Shown: piece by piece, positions 1 through 8,787 of the stretch | How the letters are laid out: each line of letters begins with the position of its first letter | Numbering within the stretch: position 1 is the first letter of the stretch | From: Verrucomicrobiaceae bacterium | Lineage (GTDB): Bacteria > Verrucomicrobiota > Verrucomicrobiia > Verrucomicrobiales > Verrucomicrobiaceae | Direction of reading: 5' to 3' | Assembly: GCA_027487315.1 (NCBI GenBank) | Contig: JAIYDW010000218.1 | Span: 1-51,405, forward strand | Length of the DNA stretch: 51,405 nucleotides | Notes under the pieces: model-generated | What the model saw: only the letters and a program-made list of their open reading frames with translations | What the model was told of the DNA's origin: nothing | Database searches by the model: none | Position numbers and translations under genes: made by a program

Positions 1-1495
1 CCACATACCACCCCACAAACCACGGCGCATCCGCCATCAAAACCTCGTTCTCCTCCAGCAACGCCCCCACCTTCGCCACCCGATCCGCCGCATAAGGCGG
101 CCACTGCGAAAGCCGCCCCCGCAACGCCATCCCCGCCCGAATCGTGTCCGGCAGCGCCACCAGCAGCGGCAGCGCACTCAGCCCCACCAAAATCACCCCG
201 TGCCCCCACTCCTGCCAAAACCCCCGCGCCCTCGGATTCAACCGCGACCACGCCATCGTCACCATCGCCACCCCAAACACACTCAAAACAGGCGCCAACG
301 AAATGAACACATTGTGCTCGTCCATCAACTCCTTCACCTGACCCACCAACCCCATCGCCAGCATGCTCAGCAACAGCAACACCAGCACCACCCTCGATAT
401 CACCTCACAGATCCCATTGCGGAAGCGATGCAATCCCGCCAGCAACGCCAACGGCGCCCCCCAAATCAACCCCATATGCCCAAAAATCCCTTCCCACTGC
501 GCCACAAACCTCAACCCCATCCCCCGCAACACCTGCGGCAGCGCCATCGACTCCGTCGCATCCGAAAATCGCCGTGAGATCTCCTCCTCACCCACCCCGG
601 AAATCAAACCCCGCAGGATCAGCTTCGACGACCCCAGCACATCCCCCGTCAGCTCCAGATTGCGCCACATCCACAGCACGCCCGCCAGCAACAACGGCCC
701 TAGCAGCGCCGACAACAACCCAGTCAGCCCCACCATCGCCCGCCCCGCTCTCCCCATCCCCAGCACAACCCCCACCCCAATCACCACCGCCCACAACACA
801 CCCATGCTGTGCGTCATCCCCATCGCCGCCAGCATCACCCCCAGCAAAAAAAGACGCTTCTTCATCGGCACCCCCTTCTCCAACCGCTCCATCACACTGA
901 ACATCAACCGCAACGCCACCACCAACTCCAACCCCAGCAAAAGCCGGGGACTCCCACTCGCTGCCAATTCCCACATCGGCCGGCAAAACCCCACCCCCGC
1001 ACACACGATCACCGCCACCCGCTCATCAAACAACCGCATCGCCAACCCATTCAAGTGATACAGCAGCAGCAAAAAAAACAACACCCCCACCGCCGCCGAA
1101 ATCCGATCCAACGCATAAATCACCCCATCCTTCCCCGGATCATACGCCCACCAAGGTTCCGCCAACTTGAACAACGGCGCCAACACCAGCGCAGGCAACG
1201 GCGCCGAACTCGTGTCCGGAAACTTCCCCAAATCCACCGCCTCAGCCCGACCATCCTCCAACTGCCGCCACGCCCCAGGCCTCACACACTTCGTCACCCA
1301 CCCATTCCCCCGCGCCAACTCCCGCGCCAACTGCGCCTGCTCCATCCCCGCCGGACTCTTCAACCCCCGAAAACTCACAAACACCTCCATCAGCGCCAGC
1401 ACCCCCATGAAAACATAGAACACCAATCGCACCGCCCCGCTGATCACGGGGCTTGTCGAGTGGGATTCCAAAGACGACGCCATCCCGCCATTCAT
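1..1495 (-). CDS. Polytopic membrane protein, GT39/ArnT-like (3' part outside window)
   Basis: The reverse strand is open from an ATG at 1495 to the window edge (about 498 codons, no stop). The start follows AGGAGG with a 5-6 base spacer, one of the few good Shine-Dalgarno sites here. The product begins with a short cytoplasmic stretch, then a membrane segment (VFYVFMGVLALMEVFVSF). A soluble loop with MEQAQLARELARGNGWVT follows; this resembles the first extracytoplasmic loop of GT39/ArnT-like lipid-linked sugar transferases. Many hydrophobic segments come after it. A second GT39-like gene lies at 42137-44014. The family assignment rests on topology and this loop only; a plain hypothetical membrane protein is the alternative. 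The divergent neighbour starts at 1659. Confidence 0.6.
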   Translation of the reverse strand, partial: MNGGMASSLESHSTSPVISGAVRLVFYVFMGVLALMEVFVSFRGLKSPAGMEQAQLARELARGNGWVTKCVRPGAWRQLEDGRAEAVDLGKFPDTSSAPLPALVLAPLFKLAEPWWAYDPGKDGVIYALDRISAAVGVLFFLLLLYHLNGLAMRLFDERVAVIVCAGVGFCRPMWELAASGSPRLLLGLELVVALRLMFSVMERLEKGVPMKKRLFLLGVMLAAMGMTHSMGVLWAVVIGVGVVLGMGRAGRAMVGLTGLLSALLGPLLLAGVLWMWRNLELTGDVLGSSKLILRGLISGVGEEEISRRFSDATESMALPQVLRGMGLRFVAQWEGIFGHMGLIWGAPLALLAGLHRFRNGICEVISRVVLVLLLLSMLAMGLVGQVKELMDEHNVFISLAPVLSVFGVAMVTMAWSRLNPRARGFWQEWGHGVILVGLSALPLLVALPDTIRAGMALRGRLSQWPPYAADRVAKVGALLEENEVLMADAPWFVGWYV

Positions 1496-1658
1496 TCCAC
1501 CTCCTTAGAATATCGGCAAGACTAGAATATCCACAAACACAACGCCTCCACCCACAAAATCCGCACACCCGATCCCAACCGCCGCTCATCTCCCCTTCAA
1601 TTCTCGCATCGCCAATGCATCATTACCCCCACCCCTCCCGTTCCCTTCCCCTTACCCA

Positions 1659-2951
1659 ATGAACCCGCACACCCTCGTCTCCTGCCTCCTCCTCGCAGCC
1701 TGCGGCCACTCTCTCCACGCGGAAAACGAGTACGAAAACGCCCCCATCCGCTACTCCGCCACCACCCCGAACGACGCCGCCCAGGCCCTGCAAAAAAAAC
1801 TCCTCGCAGGCTCCCTCAAACTCGACCGCACCGACTCCTGGTCCGTCCTCCGCAGCCTCATGAAACAGTTCGACATCCCCGAGTCCTCTCAAGTCCTCGT
1901 CTTCTCCAAAACCAGCAAACAAAACCACCTCATCAACCCCCAAACCCCCCGCGCCATCTACTTCGGCGACAACGCCTACCTCGGTTACTGCCTCGGCGGC
2001 TCCATCGAAGTCACCACCATCGACCCCACCCTCGGTCCCATCTTCTACCTCCTCGAACCCGACATCCCCGCCGACCAACCCCTCACCTTCGAACGCGACC
2101 AAAGCTGCCTCAGTTGCCACGGCGGCCCCTTCTTCCCCGACGTCCCCGGCGTCCTCGTCCGTTCCGTCTTCCCCGGCCGCGAAGGCCACCCCCTCATGAG
2201 CCACGGCAGCACCCTCGTCGACACCACTACCCCCTTCACCGACCGCTGGGGCGGCTGGTACGTCACCGGCCACCACGGCACCGCCCGCCACCGCGGCAAC
2301 GCCACCCTCGACGACCGCGACGAAACCGCCACTCTCGACACCGCCCCCGGCGCCAACCTCCCAGACCTCACCCACCTCTTCGACACCAAACCCTACCCCA
2401 CACCCCAGAGCGACATCGTCGCCCTCATGGTCCTCGAACACCAAACCTCCACTCAAAACGCCCTCACCAAAGCCAATCACGCCGCCCTCCGCGCCATGCA
2501 CATGCAGCAAAGCCTGCAAAAAGAACTCGGCGAACCCGTCCTCACCGAACCCGTCGGCACCGCCCGCCGCATCATCGACAACGTCACCACCCACATCCTC
2601 GACGCCCTCCTCTTCAAAGACGAAGCCCCCCTCCCCGACGGCGGCATCGAGGGTCGCTCCGACTTCCAGACCGACTTCACCACCCACACCCCCAAAAGCA
2701 CAGACGGACGCAGCCTCAAAGACTTCCAGCTCCTCAACCGCCTCTTCAAATACCGCTGCAGCTACATGATCTACTCCCTCACCTTCAAAAACCTCACCCC
2801 ACCCCTGAAACAAACCGTCCTCTCCCGCCTGGACACCATCCTCGCCGGCCAGGACATCACCGGCCGCTACACCCACCTCACCGAAACCGAGCGTGCCCAC
2901 ATCCGCCAAATACTCGAAAATACTCTCCCAGATCTCTTTGCTTCACCGTAG
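1659..2951 (+). CDS. Secreted protein with single c-type heme motif
   Basis: The 430-aa product starts with a Sec signal peptide (LVSCLLLAACGHSLHA; the AACG could also act as a lipobox). It carries one CxxCH motif, C150-L-S-C153-H154, followed by GG, so a single covalently bound heme is expected after export. No second CxxCH is seen, so this is not a multiheme cytochrome. The region around the motif (FERDQSCLSCHGG) resembles uncharacterised cytochrome-c-domain proteins of Planctomycetes and Verrucomicrobia. The C-terminal half has no family I recognise. It is divergent from the gene ending at 1 and separated by 202 bp from the T4SS operon, so it is probably an independent unit. Confidence 0.7.
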   Translation: MNPHTLVSCLLLAACGHSLHAENEYENAPIRYSATTPNDAAQALQKKLLAGSLKLDRTDSWSVLRSLMKQFDIPESSQVLVFSKTSKQNHLINPQTPRAIYFGDNAYLGYCLGGSIEVTTIDPTLGPIFYLLEPDIPADQPLTFERDQSCLSCHGGPFFPDVPGVLVRSVFPGREGHPLMSHGSTLVDTTTPFTDRWGGWYVTGHHGTARHRGNATLDDRDETATLDTAPGANLPDLTHLFDTKPYPTPQSDIVALMVLEHQTSTQNALTKANHAALRAMHMQQSLQKELGEPVLTEPVGTARRIIDNVTTHILDALLFKDEAPLPDGGIEGRSDFQTDFTTHTPKSTDGRSLKDFQLLNRLFKYRCSYMIYSLTFKNLTPPLKQTVLSRLDTILAGQDITGRYTHLTETERAHIRQILENTLPDLFASP

Positions 2952-3069
2952 CTCTCTCCTAATCAGAGACTCTCAAAACCCCGAATTTCCTAGGCCGGCG
3001 GAGAATTAATAAAAAAAGTGTTTTGAGTTTCGTAACTTTCGCCGACAAACTCCGAACTCTCATCTTGAA

Positions 3070-3103
3070 GCGAATTCAGCATCACGTCGTGAGCAGGGTT
3101 CGC
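3070..3103. promoter_or_regulatory. Nested palindrome upstream of the pilin gene
   Basis: An 11-bp palindrome TCACGTCGTGA (3082-3092) sits inside outer arms GCGAA (3070-3074) and TTCGC (3099-3103), about 50 bp before the first gene of the T4SS operon. It could be an operator or a 5' UTR hairpin. The surrounding 2952-3153 gap is AT-richer than its neighbours and is the likely promoter region; I cannot assign -10 and -35 boxes. Confidence 0.35.
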
Positions 3104-3153
3104 TTTCACACAGAGAAGTCTCCCTAATCTACTAGAAACAAAAGCAAACAACC

Positions 3154-3495
3154 ATGATCTCACCTACCCTTGCCTACGCACTCGCATCGAAAGCCACCAG
3201 CGTATCCGCTTTCGGATTCAACCTCCTCGTCGCCTCCAGGCCCATGTTGGCTGCCACCGATCTCGGTTCGAAGATGGGCGGCGCCCTCGGCGTTCTGAAC
3301 ATGGTCGGCCTCGTCCTCGCCTTCGGCGGCCTCCTCTTCGCCGCCATCATGTTCATGATGGGACAAACTGAGCGCATGATCTACGGTCTCGTCGGAGCCA
3401 TCATCGGTGGCCTCTCCTTCATCATCGTCAAAGCCATGTTCAGCTCCAGTGGCAGCGGAACCGGTATCGATGCCATCGAAATGACCGCCCCCTGA
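3154..3495 (+). CDS. VirB2/TrbC-like T4SS pilin
   Basis: This 113-aa protein has the VirB2/TrbC layout: an N-terminal hydrophobic leader-like segment, then two membrane helices (about residues 47-67 and 73-92) separated by a short polar loop (MMGQTERM), with a small polar tail. VirB2 subunits are inserted in the inner membrane and assemble into the T4SS pilus. It is the first gene of the cluster and precedes VirB3 and VirB4, the canonical order. A 14-bp-arm hairpin follows it, which would suit high pilin expression relative to downstream genes. The call rests on size, topology and order rather than on a signature motif. Confidence 0.7.
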   Translation: MISPTLAYALASKATSVSAFGFNLLVASRPMLAATDLGSKMGGALGVLNMVGLVLAFGGLLFAAIMFMMGQTERMIYGLVGAIIGGLSFIIVKAMFSSSGSGTGIDAIEMTAP

Positions 3496-3526
3496 TCTGG
3501 TCTCGTCACCGTCAGACACCTCCCTC

Positions 3527-3555
3527 CCATGCCCTTGTTTCAAACAAGGGCATGG
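3527..3555 (+). promoter_or_regulatory. Perfect inverted repeat after the pilin gene
   Basis: Arms CCATGCCCTTGTTT (3527-3540) and AAACAAGGGCATGG (3542-3555) are perfectly complementary around one base, so an RNA hairpin would close on a few bases. No T-run follows, so it is not a standard intrinsic terminator. A transcript-end stabiliser, attenuator or protein-binding palindrome is more likely. It separates the pilin gene from virB3. Confidence 0.6.
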
Positions 3556-3599
3556 CTCATTGCATCAAAAATCACCTCTCACGACCCATTCATTGATCC

Positions 3600-3989
3600 A
3601 TGGAAGAGACTAAAGTCCGCTATTACGAAACAAATGAAGGTCGGGAGGTCAGTCAGGGCTTCGCAGGGTTCGAAGGCAGCAACGTTCTTCTACTGATCGG
3701 CGCCATCGCTCTCGCACTAATCCTGTCCCAAGGCGTCGACAATCTGGGCCTCCCGGTTTGGGCCAACGGCATCATCATGATGCTGCCCCTCATCATCGTC
3801 TCAGCCTACGTCTTCGGACTCAAGCAAGGCAAACCTCCCTCCTACGACGTCGAACTCGCGGAGTGGCTCATCATCAAACTTGGGGGTGTCAACTTCCTGT
3901 CCCACAAACAGGTGCAACCGTTGAAACTTCCGTGGTTGGAAAAAACTCAGGACCCCAAGACGGAAGGCACCGATGGCAAAACTCGTTGA
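3600..3989 (+). CDS. VirB3/TrbD-like T4SS inner-membrane protein
   Basis: The product has 129 aa. Two hydrophobic segments (about residues 29-47 and 54-74) separated by a short loop follow a polar N-terminus with RYYETNEGREVSQGF, and a cytoplasmic tail of about 50 residues comes after. This matches VirB3/TrbD, a small membrane partner of the VirB4 ATPase. Its 3' end overlaps the VirB4 start by 17 bases, which suggests translational coupling. Size, topology and position support the call. No catalytic motif is expected. Confidence 0.7.
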   Translation: MEETKVRYYETNEGREVSQGFAGFEGSNVLLLIGAIALALILSQGVDNLGLPVWANGIIMMLPLIIVSAYVFGLKQGKPPSYDVELAEWLIIKLGGVNFLSHKQVQPLKLPWLEKTQDPKTEGTDGKTR

Positions 3990-6669
3990 CGCATATCTAG
4001 ACCGAAACCTCATCATCTACCGGGGACTGCAAAAAGGCGGTGCCATCGGTCGTGGTTACTCCATCGAACTCCCAGACACGGAGAATACCGATCCTGAATG
4101 GCTCATGACTCTGGAGGACAGCCTCCGCATCCTCCTCAGACTCGTCCAGCCCAACCTCAGACTGCAAGTCACTTGGAGTGTCGATAGCGACTACCGGCAC
4201 GAACTGGAGCGCTACAAAGAGGAAACCGAAAGACTTGGAGGCGACAATTGGTCGATCAAAGCCCGCGAAGAACGCTACACCCGCTACGACAATAAGATTC
4301 GCAACCGCGAACTGCGGCGGGAACACCTCAATTTCTACTACACCTCCAAAATCTCAGGCAAATACAACGGCATAGGCCAGCAATACTACGAAGAGATTCT
4401 TCAGGCCGCTGCCCGGGAACAGTCTGAACTTGAGGAAGCGCTCCGAGGCCAGCTTGGCCCCTTGGGTGGCATCGTCAGCCCTATGACTGACATGGACCAC
4501 TTCAGGGAGTTCTACCGCTTCTACAATCCCAGCGCCTTCGAAAACGAAGCCGTCGTCCTCGACGATCTCTTCGACCCTTCCCAGTCCGTCTGTGACATGT
4601 GCTTCAATAGCGATGGCGCCCCCATCAACATGAAGGCCTCCACCTTCAAGATGGATGGCTTCTATCAGGGCGTCTGCGTCCTCAAATCGCTGCCCAAGTT
4701 CACCTACATCGGCATGATGCGGCTGCTAACGCAGCTCGATTTCATGGACTACCAGATCTCGGTCAACATCGAAGCCGGTGACGTCGAGAAAGATCGTGTC
4801 GAAACGGAGAACCGCCTCGCAAGATATGAGCGCGGCAAAATCACCGCCTCCATTGAGGCTACCATCTCCAAATTGCGCACCCGCGTTCGCCGCCTCGCGA
4901 CCAACGAAGTCGTCCCCTACCGCATGCATCTTTTGGTGCGCGTCTGGGACCGAAAAGAAGAGGTCTGCAATAGCAAGCTCGCAGCCATCAAAAACTCCGT
5001 CCTCAAACTGGGCGGTGCCCAACCCTACGAACCCACACTGCCAACCTCCGTCCGGAATTTCTGGCAGCTCACCATGCCCGGCTGGGCTTGGTCAACTTAC
5101 GAAGATCTCAAACTCTACGTCGAAGACGTCAACCTCGCGGATTTGTTGCCCATCTCCAGCACGCCGACCGGCGACCTCGCCGACGCGGAAGCCATCTACG
5201 ACGGCCCACGCGGCGCCATGATGGGCATCGTCACCTTCGTCGGTAAGCGCGGTTCCCAGCGTCCCGAACACGGCATCATGTTCGGTGCCTCGGGTGCCGG
5301 AAAAAGCGTCTTCACCATCGATCTGCTGACTCAGACCGCCCCCTATTACGAATTCACCGCCATTGTCGAAGAAGGACTCTCTTACAACCTGTTTACCCGA
5401 CTCTATGGGTGCGAGCCCATCATCGTTCAACCCAATGGCAATCTCACGTTCAATTACTTCGACACTCGCGGTCTTCCTCTGAGCCCGGACCAACTCGGTG
5501 GCGCCACCGCCATCGCTCACTTGATGGCCGGCCCGCCAAAGGATCTCGACAAAGATCGCATCCGCCAGGCTCTCCTCTCCAAACAAATCGAGCGCCTCTA
5601 CGAGGACCAATTCGAAACCTGGTCCATGCGCAATCCCGACAAGCGCTTTGAAGCCGCCAAACGTTGCGTCATCGCCAGAGAATGGGGCGCCACCAAACTC
5701 CCCCGGGGCACCACCCTCGGTGATTGCTGGCTCGATTTCACCAACGCCTGCATCGAAGGCGACAGCGCAGCTCATCAACTCAACACGAGTGAGATCGACA
5801 CCTATCGCATTGAGGAAATCATGAACAACCCCTCCGAGCGCGGGGACTTGATGGCCATGGGCTATACATTGATGCAGCCCGAGGAGATGCCAACGCACTC
5901 CCAGTTCGTCGAAATGCTCAACTTGGAAAGTCGCCAAAAACGCGCTCACGAAGACTTGGGCCTCCTGAAAACCTTGCTCGAACCCTGGGGCCGCAACGGG
6001 CGTTACGGCGCCATCCTCGACGGTGTCAACAACGTGGACCTCACCAAAAAAGTGGTGCACTTCGAACTCTCGTTCATCCCCGAATCCGCCAAAGAGTTGC
6101 GCGATGTCGCCGCCTTCCTCATCACCAACGACATCCGCAAGGAAATCATGCGGCGCCCCCGCAACATCCGCAAACGCGTGATCCTCGAAGAGCTCTCCGC
6201 CTTCCTCGCCATGCCGGATGGCGAACGCATCACACGCGAATACTACGAACGGATGCGGAAATACTCCACCTGGGTCTTCTCCATCATCCAACAGTTCCAG
6301 CGCATCAAAGACCATCCCGTCCGGTCTTCCGTCATCGGAAACTCCCGGATCATGTTCATGTTGAAACAACCGGATCAACGGGACGTCGAGGCCATGTCCC
6401 AGGGATTCCGTGTGCCATCCGTCACCAAACGCCAAGTCGCCAGCTTCCCTGATCCGTCCGAAATGAAAAGTGATCCTTTCGGCTCCTTCGTCTACTACCA
6501 CGAGGCCACCGGACGCCCCCATATCGCTATCGGCCGCCACTTCGCCTCCAAGGAAATGATCCTCGCCAGCGCCACCTCCGGGGAGGCTTTCGAACGTCAA
6601 AATCAACAACTCAAACAGTACGACGGCAACGCCTTCAAGATGATCACCGCCCAGGCGCGCATGAAATGA
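3973..6669 (+). CDS. VirB4/TrbE-type T4SS ATPase
   Basis: This 898-aa protein has the size of VirB4/TrbE/TraC ATPases, which power pilus assembly and substrate transfer at the inner membrane. Walker A is GASGAGKS (residues 438-445) and lies mid-protein, as usual. The Walker B region reads VILEELSAF, with E739 and E740 where most family members have Asp-Glu. The downstream SIIQQFQRI stretch and a C-terminal motor region are preserved. The N-terminal 430 residues form the non-ATPase domain. The start at 3973 overlaps virB3 by 17 bases. The protein is full length with no sign of frameshift. It is the most secure T4SS gene here together with the coupling protein. Confidence 0.9.
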   Translation: MAKLVDAYLDRNLIIYRGLQKGGAIGRGYSIELPDTENTDPEWLMTLEDSLRILLRLVQPNLRLQVTWSVDSDYRHELERYKEETERLGGDNWSIKAREERYTRYDNKIRNRELRREHLNFYYTSKISGKYNGIGQQYYEEILQAAAREQSELEEALRGQLGPLGGIVSPMTDMDHFREFYRFYNPSAFENEAVVLDDLFDPSQSVCDMCFNSDGAPINMKASTFKMDGFYQGVCVLKSLPKFTYIGMMRLLTQLDFMDYQISVNIEAGDVEKDRVETENRLARYERGKITASIEATISKLRTRVRRLATNEVVPYRMHLLVRVWDRKEEVCNSKLAAIKNSVLKLGGAQPYEPTLPTSVRNFWQLTMPGWAWSTYEDLKLYVEDVNLADLLPISSTPTGDLADAEAIYDGPRGAMMGIVTFVGKRGSQRPEHGIMFGASGAGKSVFTIDLLTQTAPYYEFTAIVEEGLSYNLFTRLYGCEPIIVQPNGNLTFNYFDTRGLPLSPDQLGGATAIAHLMAGPPKDLDKDRIRQALLSKQIERLYEDQFETWSMRNPDKRFEAAKRCVIAREWGATKLPRGTTLGDCWLDFTNACIEGDSAAHQLNTSEIDTYRIEEIMNNPSERGDLMAMGYTLMQPEEMPTHSQFVEMLNLESRQKRAHEDLGLLKTLLEPWGRNGRYGAILDGVNNVDLTKKVVHFELSFIPESAKELRDVAAFLITNDIRKEIMRRPRNIRKRVILEELSAFLAMPDGERITREYYERMRKYSTWVFSIIQQFQRIKDHPVRSSVIGNSRIMFMLKQPDQRDVEAMSQGFRVPSVTKRQVASFPDPSEMKSDPFGSFVYYHEATGRPHIAIGRHFASKEMILASATSGEAFERQNQQLKQYDGNAFKMITAQARMK

Positions 6670-6737
6670 AGTTCGTTCCGACCAGAATCATAACCTTTTT
6701 CAAAAGATCCCGATACCTAATTTAACCCGATTCACCC

Positions 6738-7421
6738 ATGAGCAAAAGCTTCCTCATACTCACCGGCATCCTCTCTGTGGCGCTCGTTTCATGCACCAGT
6801 TCAGGCGGCCCTTCTGGCGGTCTCATCGGCGGTCTCACCGGCGGATTGCTTGGCGCTCTCGGTGACAATTACATCGGCAGCCAGGAAAACAACGGCTCGA
6901 CTACCATTCAGAACGCCGATGGCAGCACGACCGTGATCGACTCCAACGGTCAAGTCACCAGCACACCGTCCACCAACACCAACACCAATGTCAACGTGGG
7001 GCTCACTGGCACGGGCACCGGAACAGGAACCGGCACGGGCACCGGAACATTCACCGGCACAGGCACCAATTCCGTCAACGGTGGAAACACCATCATCACC
7101 TCAAACAACACCGGTTCCGCGGCTTGGCGGGAACACGGTGGCCTCATCACCGGTGCCCTGGCTGGAGCTACCGCAGGCATCATCACCGATTCCTTCCGCA
7201 AACGCGAGATCGAGAACAAGTACGCTGAGGGTTACGCTAAGGCCAAAAGTGATTCCATCAAAGAACTCTACTGGCTCAAACGTGAGGCGCAAAAGACCGC
7301 CAACGGCGGTGACGATCCCCCCCTTCAATACCGCTACTATGAGGTCGAAGTGCCCACTCATACCACCAGCGATGGTGTCATCATCGATCGCCACAAGCGT
7401 GTGATTGAAGTCGTTGAGTAA
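6738..7421 (+). CDS. Glycine-zipper-like lipoprotein of the T4SS operon
   Basis: The 227-aa protein has a lipoprotein signal with lipobox LVSC (C19). A Gly-rich segment follows (GGLIGGLTGGLLGALG, about residues 25-45), then a Gly-Thr repeat tract encoded at 7009-7067 and a second small-residue hydrophobic stretch (LITGALAGATAGIITDSF). The C-terminal domain is charged (NKYAEGYAKAKSDSIKELYWLKRE). It lies between VirB4 and the VirB5-like gene. Lipoproteins in such clusters often act at the outer-membrane core, as VirB7 does, but there is no specific motif. Role unknown. Confidence 0.6.
   Translation: MSKSFLILTGILSVALVSCTSSGGPSGGLIGGLTGGLLGALGDNYIGSQENNGSTTIQNADGSTTVIDSNGQVTSTPSTNTNTNVNVGLTGTGTGTGTGTGTGTFTGTGTNSVNGGNTIITSNNTGSAAWREHGGLITGALAGATAGIITDSFRKREIENKYAEGYAKAKSDSIKELYWLKREAQKTANGGDDPPLQYRYYEVEVPTHTTSDGVIIDRHKRVIEVVE
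7009..7067 (+). repeat. Hexanucleotide-type repeat encoding Gly-Thr tract
   Basis: Imperfect tandem copies of GGCACC and GGAACA encode about nine Gly-Thr pairs inside the lipoprotein gene. The repeat keeps frame in multiples of six, so copy-number change would alter linker length without a frameshift. Confidence 0.7.
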
Positions 7422-7442
7422 AACCATCCAGCCACAGTCATT

Positions 7443-8738
7443 ATGAAGAAACGCTTGCTTCCAGTCTCTGTCCTCCTCTTGGCCACAAAGGCCACTTTAG
7501 GCGCGGATACAACCCCAGCGCCCAGTGCTGTCACTTGGAACCAAAACTTCACTCTCAACCCTTTCGGCAGCGGTTCGCCAACCACAGCCAGCCCAGGCAC
7601 CCCAACGGCTAGTGGCACCCCCCCAATCACCATCCCAACTGGCACCGGTTACCCCGTCACCGATGTCGCCGCCGTCAAGGCTCTACTCGATGTCAGAGCG
7701 GCCCTCAAAGACTCCTACACCCTCCTCTACAACCTCTCAGACAAATACGGCCAAGGTACAGCTAGGTCTCAGGCCAAAGCAAACGAAGGCGCGCCCACAA
7801 GCTTGCCAGATGACATTGGGCAAATTGTCAAAGCTCTCGCCGGAGATGAAGGTATTGCTGAAGCTCTTCAAAACATCTCTGGTGCATTGGGAGATCCCAG
7901 CAAAGCGCCAGTTGATCCCACGCGAAACTGGTCGGAAATGAACGACCTGAAAGATCATCTGGAGGACTGGCTGTCTGAAAGAGAACCCGGTGGCACTGCC
8001 GATTCGCCCACTCCAGCTTACGACCAGAATTTGACCAATCCCGCCACTCCCGATGATGGAAAACAGGCGCTTTCTGACGCCGGTCCGTTGACTCCCAAAC
8101 AAATGATCGAGAACTGGCTGGCGATGATCAAAGGCCAACCGTTGCCCCACCCCCCGCCCACTGGTTCGAAGGGGGCCACAGCAGGCGGACTATTTGAGGC
8201 AATCACAGCAAGCTATAAAGTCGAAAAAGAGCAGGACCCAGACAACCCAACGGCCGATCCAGGCACCGAAGACGTCGCCCGCGACCCCAAGCTTTACGTT
8301 TCTGCGGTCAATCAGCTTGCTGCTGTAAAGCACTACTATGAAATTCGTGAGACAGCCATAAAGCGCCGAAAAGACCTCCAACAGCTCCTCAGTGACATTC
8401 TTGTCAGCATTCGGGACGCGAAAGATTTTGCCAACCTCGGCAAGCTTACCGCTCTGGCGAACCTCATCGAAGGTCAAATAGACATCTGCAATGATGACAT
8501 CAATGGAGCATTCAATGATGTCGCAGTCCGAGGGGTGCAAATGTTTACCATGAGCCAAATGCAGCAAACAGCCGCACAAGAAAAACAGCAGTATGAAATG
8601 AACAAAAAGCTGAGCCAAGCGCAGAAGGTCACTGAAGAAATCAGCAATATCGCAGATGATCCTGGCTTAACAGCGGGTGGTGGATCTCCCGCGACTTCAG
8701 CAGGTGGCGGGTTCCTTCCATGGCCCAATAGCAGATAG
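7443..8738 (+). CDS. VirB5/TrbJ-like periplasmic T4SS protein (tentative)
   Basis: This 431-aa protein has a Sec signal peptide (LLPVSVLLLATKATLGA). A Pro/Gly/Thr-rich segment follows, then mostly helical sequence. The last 140 residues are rich in Gln and charged residues, with heptad-like stretches (FTMSQMQQTAAQEKQQYEMN), as in VirB5/TrbJ pilus-tip or adhesin-like proteins. Its place between VirB4 and VirB6 is where trbJ/virB5 sits in other systems. The middle part has no family I recognise, and it is longer than the usual 220-260 aa. The call leans on position and C-terminal character. A start codon follows the previous gene by 21 bases. Confidence 0.5.
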   Translation: MKKRLLPVSVLLLATKATLGADTTPAPSAVTWNQNFTLNPFGSGSPTTASPGTPTASGTPPITIPTGTGYPVTDVAAVKALLDVRAALKDSYTLLYNLSDKYGQGTARSQAKANEGAPTSLPDDIGQIVKALAGDEGIAEALQNISGALGDPSKAPVDPTRNWSEMNDLKDHLEDWLSEREPGGTADSPTPAYDQNLTNPATPDDGKQALSDAGPLTPKQMIENWLAMIKGQPLPHPPPTGSKGATAGGLFEAITASYKVEKEQDPDNPTADPGTEDVARDPKLYVSAVNQLAAVKHYYEIRETAIKRRKDLQQLLSDILVSIRDAKDFANLGKLTALANLIEGQIDICNDDINGAFNDVAVRGVQMFTMSQMQQTAAQEKQQYEMNKKLSQAQKVTEEISNIADDPGLTAGGGSPATSAGGGFLPWPNSR

Positions 8739-8787
8739 ATCGTCCAAACTCGGCTCATTCATTCTCCGTCAAAGACCCCTTTTACCC

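Noticed and set aside
363-1058. Plus-strand open frames over 144-1525
   Set aside because: They oppose a continuous reverse-strand membrane-protein frame with a good Shine-Dalgarno site, and their products are low-complexity His/Pro/Arg strings.
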